Below are positions 39,905 to 42,202 of a DNA stretch of 42,202 bases, one piece after another (positions within the stretch are counted from its first letter, which is position 1; each line of letters opens with the position of its first letter). Both the position numbers and the translations under genes were made by a program. Source of the stretch: Chara braunii (Eukaryota; Streptophyta; Charophyceae; Charales; Characeae); contig BFEA01000112.1 in NCBI GenBank assembly GCA_003427395.1, forward strand, positions 3,130,727-3,172,928, written 5' to 3'. The notes beneath the pieces are model-generated. The model was given only the letters and a program-made list of their open reading frames with translations. It searched no databases and had not been told where the DNA came from.

Positions 39905-41008
39905 CAAACACAGCTCACCGAAAAGACTAGACGCAGCTGCTCTAACGTAACAAGCAGCCTATTTTATTTATGTATGTGCTCATCCACGTGGCCCCCTAGA
40001 CGGGGCCGTGGGGGTAGTGTCTTATTGACCTCTTGGTGGATGGTTGCGTTGAATTCGAAACAGAGCAAAGGCAAAACACGGGCAACAACAAAAATTCAGA
40101 AATACGGGTATTCCCAAATGCCTTGTTTCAGTGCTTGGCGGGTTTAGGTATGAGCTGAAGAGTGGGTGTCCCTGTTAACCAATTGCAAAAGTCAATGTCA
40201 GTGGTGGTGCTTGGGCTGATGAATTTCTTGAACTTATGAAGAAAACTTTTGAGAGGTTTATGTTCTGTGACACGTGGAATGGTGAAAATTTTGTTGCGCA
40301 GTGTTTCTTTTTATTTTTTTTTATTTTTTGTGAATAATGCAGAAGACTCAATTTCTTCTTCACTTCACATACATGCAAACAGATGTCAATCCACGCTGGT
40401 GCGGTGCGCCCACACGAAGCTCAGAGATATTCAAGTCGAGAATACAGTTTTGAATTTTTTGATACATACTCGCTTCCAACTGGCTATGGCGCCTGAGCGC
40501 TCACACATCCTCTGTCCGACGTATTCACACGACTGTTTGCACGCACTCGACTCTGGATCTCCCTGGATATCCCACGCACACAAACTCAGTACCGAACACA
40601 CACTCACACTGAACTCATCTCTAAGTTACAGCAGCTATGGCTGCCTAACCTCTGGCAATGGACACTCTTATCTCCCTTCAGCCCACGTCAACCTCGGCCT
40701 TCTGCAGACCACCTCGCACAAGACGCCTGGGCAGCGCTTCCGCATGGCTCACGCAGGAACGAGTGAATGGCTGGACGCTGCCTCTTGATTTATACTTCTG
40801 TAAGTCGCTGGTCTGCCATTTTCCACCGGGCCCATGGTGCACACAGTCCCTCATGGTACTTGCTGACTGTACAAAGTGAAGCTGGGACTGGGTACCGGTG
40901 ACTAAGCGAAGTTGGACTCACCACTTGCCCACTTGCCTCTGGCCTGGTGTGGGTTATGTGAGAGAAAACTCCAAAGGCTACTTCTGGACCTTCCGGAAGT
41001 CTGTGGAC
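39905..41008. other. No gene recognised
   Basis: A 179-codon open frame at 40249-40788 has no recognisable domain. On the minus strand TATAAAT at about 40786-40792 precedes GC-rich sequence and could be an LTR-type or cryptic promoter, but no retroelement coding sequence is present. Confidence 0.35.
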
Positions 41009-41105
41009 TTGGCCTTTCGAGACTGTAGCAGCGACGACCTTGACCTTTCAGGACTGTAGCAGCAGCTACGACCTTGACCTTTCAGAATTGCTACAGCTAC
41101 GGCCT
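41009..41105 (+). repeat. 33-36-bp minisatellite, three copies
   Basis: GACCTTGACCTTTCAG...CTAC units recur three times (first copy diverged: CTTGGCCTTTCGAGACTG). Near it, at 41195-41210, AGGTCGCGGGTTCAAA repeats the 5' part of the tRNA-like arm at 204-219. Confidence 0.7.
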
Positions 41106-41977
41106 ACTGCACAACAATGACCCCTAATCGACAGACCTACAGATCGAACTCCTACAGCTATATAGACCTATGACAGGCAACACTACCAAAACACAGGTCG
41201 CGGGTTCAAACACACAGGGGTCGACTCGATACTGTACACGGGTGTGATAAGGTCCAGGGAAGAGCCTTGGGATTTGTGTCTGCTATAATGACAGCCTTGG
41301 GTTATCATCTTTCAACCGACTGGTTCGAGGTAAATGCAAAATCATGTTTTCTTGTATGGATCAGTTGAAGAGGATTTTAGCTTGTGTGACACCTACGCTG
41401 GGTTGGTATGATTAAACCACCGGTCCCCCCGCCGGTAAAAAACTGTCAAAAGAACCGGTAGGCCGCGATGGCCAAATTTTTGCCGCGCGACCGGTTTGAC
41501 GCGGACGACCTAGTCCCACCCACAGTTGCCGTTTCGGATGTGGGACCCGGCAGGCCACGTGCTGAGGGAAACCCATCTGCCTTCCGGTCTGTCCGGTTTG
41601 TTGCATCCGGACATGGAAGCGACCCGGCCGCCAGCAAAATTAACAAAATAATAATAAAGAATTGGAAAAAAAAAAACTGAGGAATTACATTTTTATTGTT
41701 CTCCAGTTGTTTTCACTTCTGTTTGTTGGATTTTTTAGTGTTTTTATTTTTTCCTTTTCTATTTTTTCTGTGCCCGAAACGACACGGGCGTTTCGGCCAA
41801 CGAGCTTCACAGCACGTTCGTGCAGCCATCGCGTGGCGAGAAGACAGCGTTGGGTGGCACGTCTTCGTGCATGTTGCCGTTTCCCACGTGTCCTCTGGCG
41901 TCAGACGGGTGACGTGGTTCGCTCGGATGACGTCATTCGAATGCCGCGAGCCGTTGAAGCGTGCGGTTTCGACGTTG

Positions 41978-41978
<1 letters not shown>
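41106..41978. other. No gene recognised
   Basis: Contains the second tRNA-arm-like fragment, a GC-rich stretch with repeated CCGG at 41415-41635, and an AT-rich stretch at 41640-41770. The flank before the CT tract may be promoter sequence. Confidence 0.35.

Positions 41979-42013
<35 letters not shown>
41979..42013 (+). repeat. (CT)n microsatellite at right edge
   Basis: About 17 CT units immediately upstream of a possible first exon. CT/GA tracts are common in plant 5' UTRs. Confidence 0.9.
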
Positions 42014-42015
<2 letters not shown>

Positions 42016-42018
42016 GAG

Positions 42019-42129
42019 ATGAAAGGACATAAAACGATGGCTGTCGCCATCGTCGATGTCTTCCGAGATCGGAGTTCGACTTGTCATCTATCGAGAACTC
42101 GTCTCAGGCATCGGCGACAGCGACAGGCG
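42019..42129 (+). CDS. Possible first coding exon of an unidentified gene (partial)
   Basis: After the CT tract, an ATG at 42019 opens a 37-codon frame to a consensus donor GCG|GTGAGT at 42130 (phase 0). A second ATG at 42056 in another frame would reach the same donor in phase 2. The peptides match nothing I know. The call rests only on microsatellite, ATG and donor spacing, and the window ends before any further exon. Confidence 0.2.
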
Positions 42130-42202
42130 GTGAGTCCGATGGCCTCACTTTTTCTCTCTTTGTCTTCGACACCCCAACCCCCATCCCAGCCCCCGCCCCA
42201 AC

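Noticed and set aside
40249-40788. 179-codon open frame
   Set aside because: No recognisable domain and a low-complexity Ser/His/Leu composition. The region looks more like repeat or promoter-type DNA than a gene.

Overview
The window is eukaryotic nuclear DNA. It has one clear protein-coding gene, on the + strand at 14690-33463: a plant-type WW-domain DEAD-box RNA helicase of the DRH1 group (Arabidopsis RH14/RH40/RH46 class), with a long RGG- and RS-rich tail. I reconstruct six coding exons and five GT-AG introns of about 6.4, 2.2, 5.4, 1.0 and 1.1 kb. All exon junctions fall in phase 0 and the joined product is 931 residues. A WW domain fused to a DEAD-box core is a streptophyte signature. 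With kilobase introns, abundant GA/CT and mononucleotide runs and an assembly gap, this suggests a streptophyte with a large, repeat-rich genome. A charophyte alga such as Chara is my best guess (inference; a bryophyte, lycophyte or gymnosperm is not excluded).

Layout. 1-2500: non-coding repeats, namely a tRNA T-arm-like fragment, a 204-bp tandem duplication carrying two copies of a 53-bp palindromic element, 47-bp repeats, and a foldback rich in TGTTGA/TCAACA. 2500-6900: no recognisable gene; a third palindromic element lies at 3401. 6900-10260: the most unusual region. A CCAAT-TATA pair is followed by nine short hairpins that share a loop but have different, mutually complementary stems, and then by a two-tier satellite-like repeat (about 122-bp monomers inside about 840-bp units). 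10.3-12.5 kb: nothing recognised. A fourth palindromic element lies at 12479, followed by a run of Ns (12853-13319). 13.3-14.7 kb: helicase upstream region with two long GA tracts.

14.69-33.46 kb: the helicase. Intron 1 holds a minus-strand, 5'-truncated U6 snRNA retropseudogene, several tandem repeats and a small inverted-repeat element. Introns 2 and 3 hold further tandem and inverted repeats and G-rich duplications.

33.46-42.2 kb: no second gene that I can prove. There are GT/GA microsatellites with embedded minisatellites, a GC-rich foldback element, a tRNA-derived SINE-like head, an 18-bp target-site duplication around a 43-bp AT-rich remnant, and a 33-36-bp minisatellite. A CT tract at the right edge precedes a possible first exon of another gene. 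Most open frames outside the helicase exons look like chance frames in low-complexity DNA.
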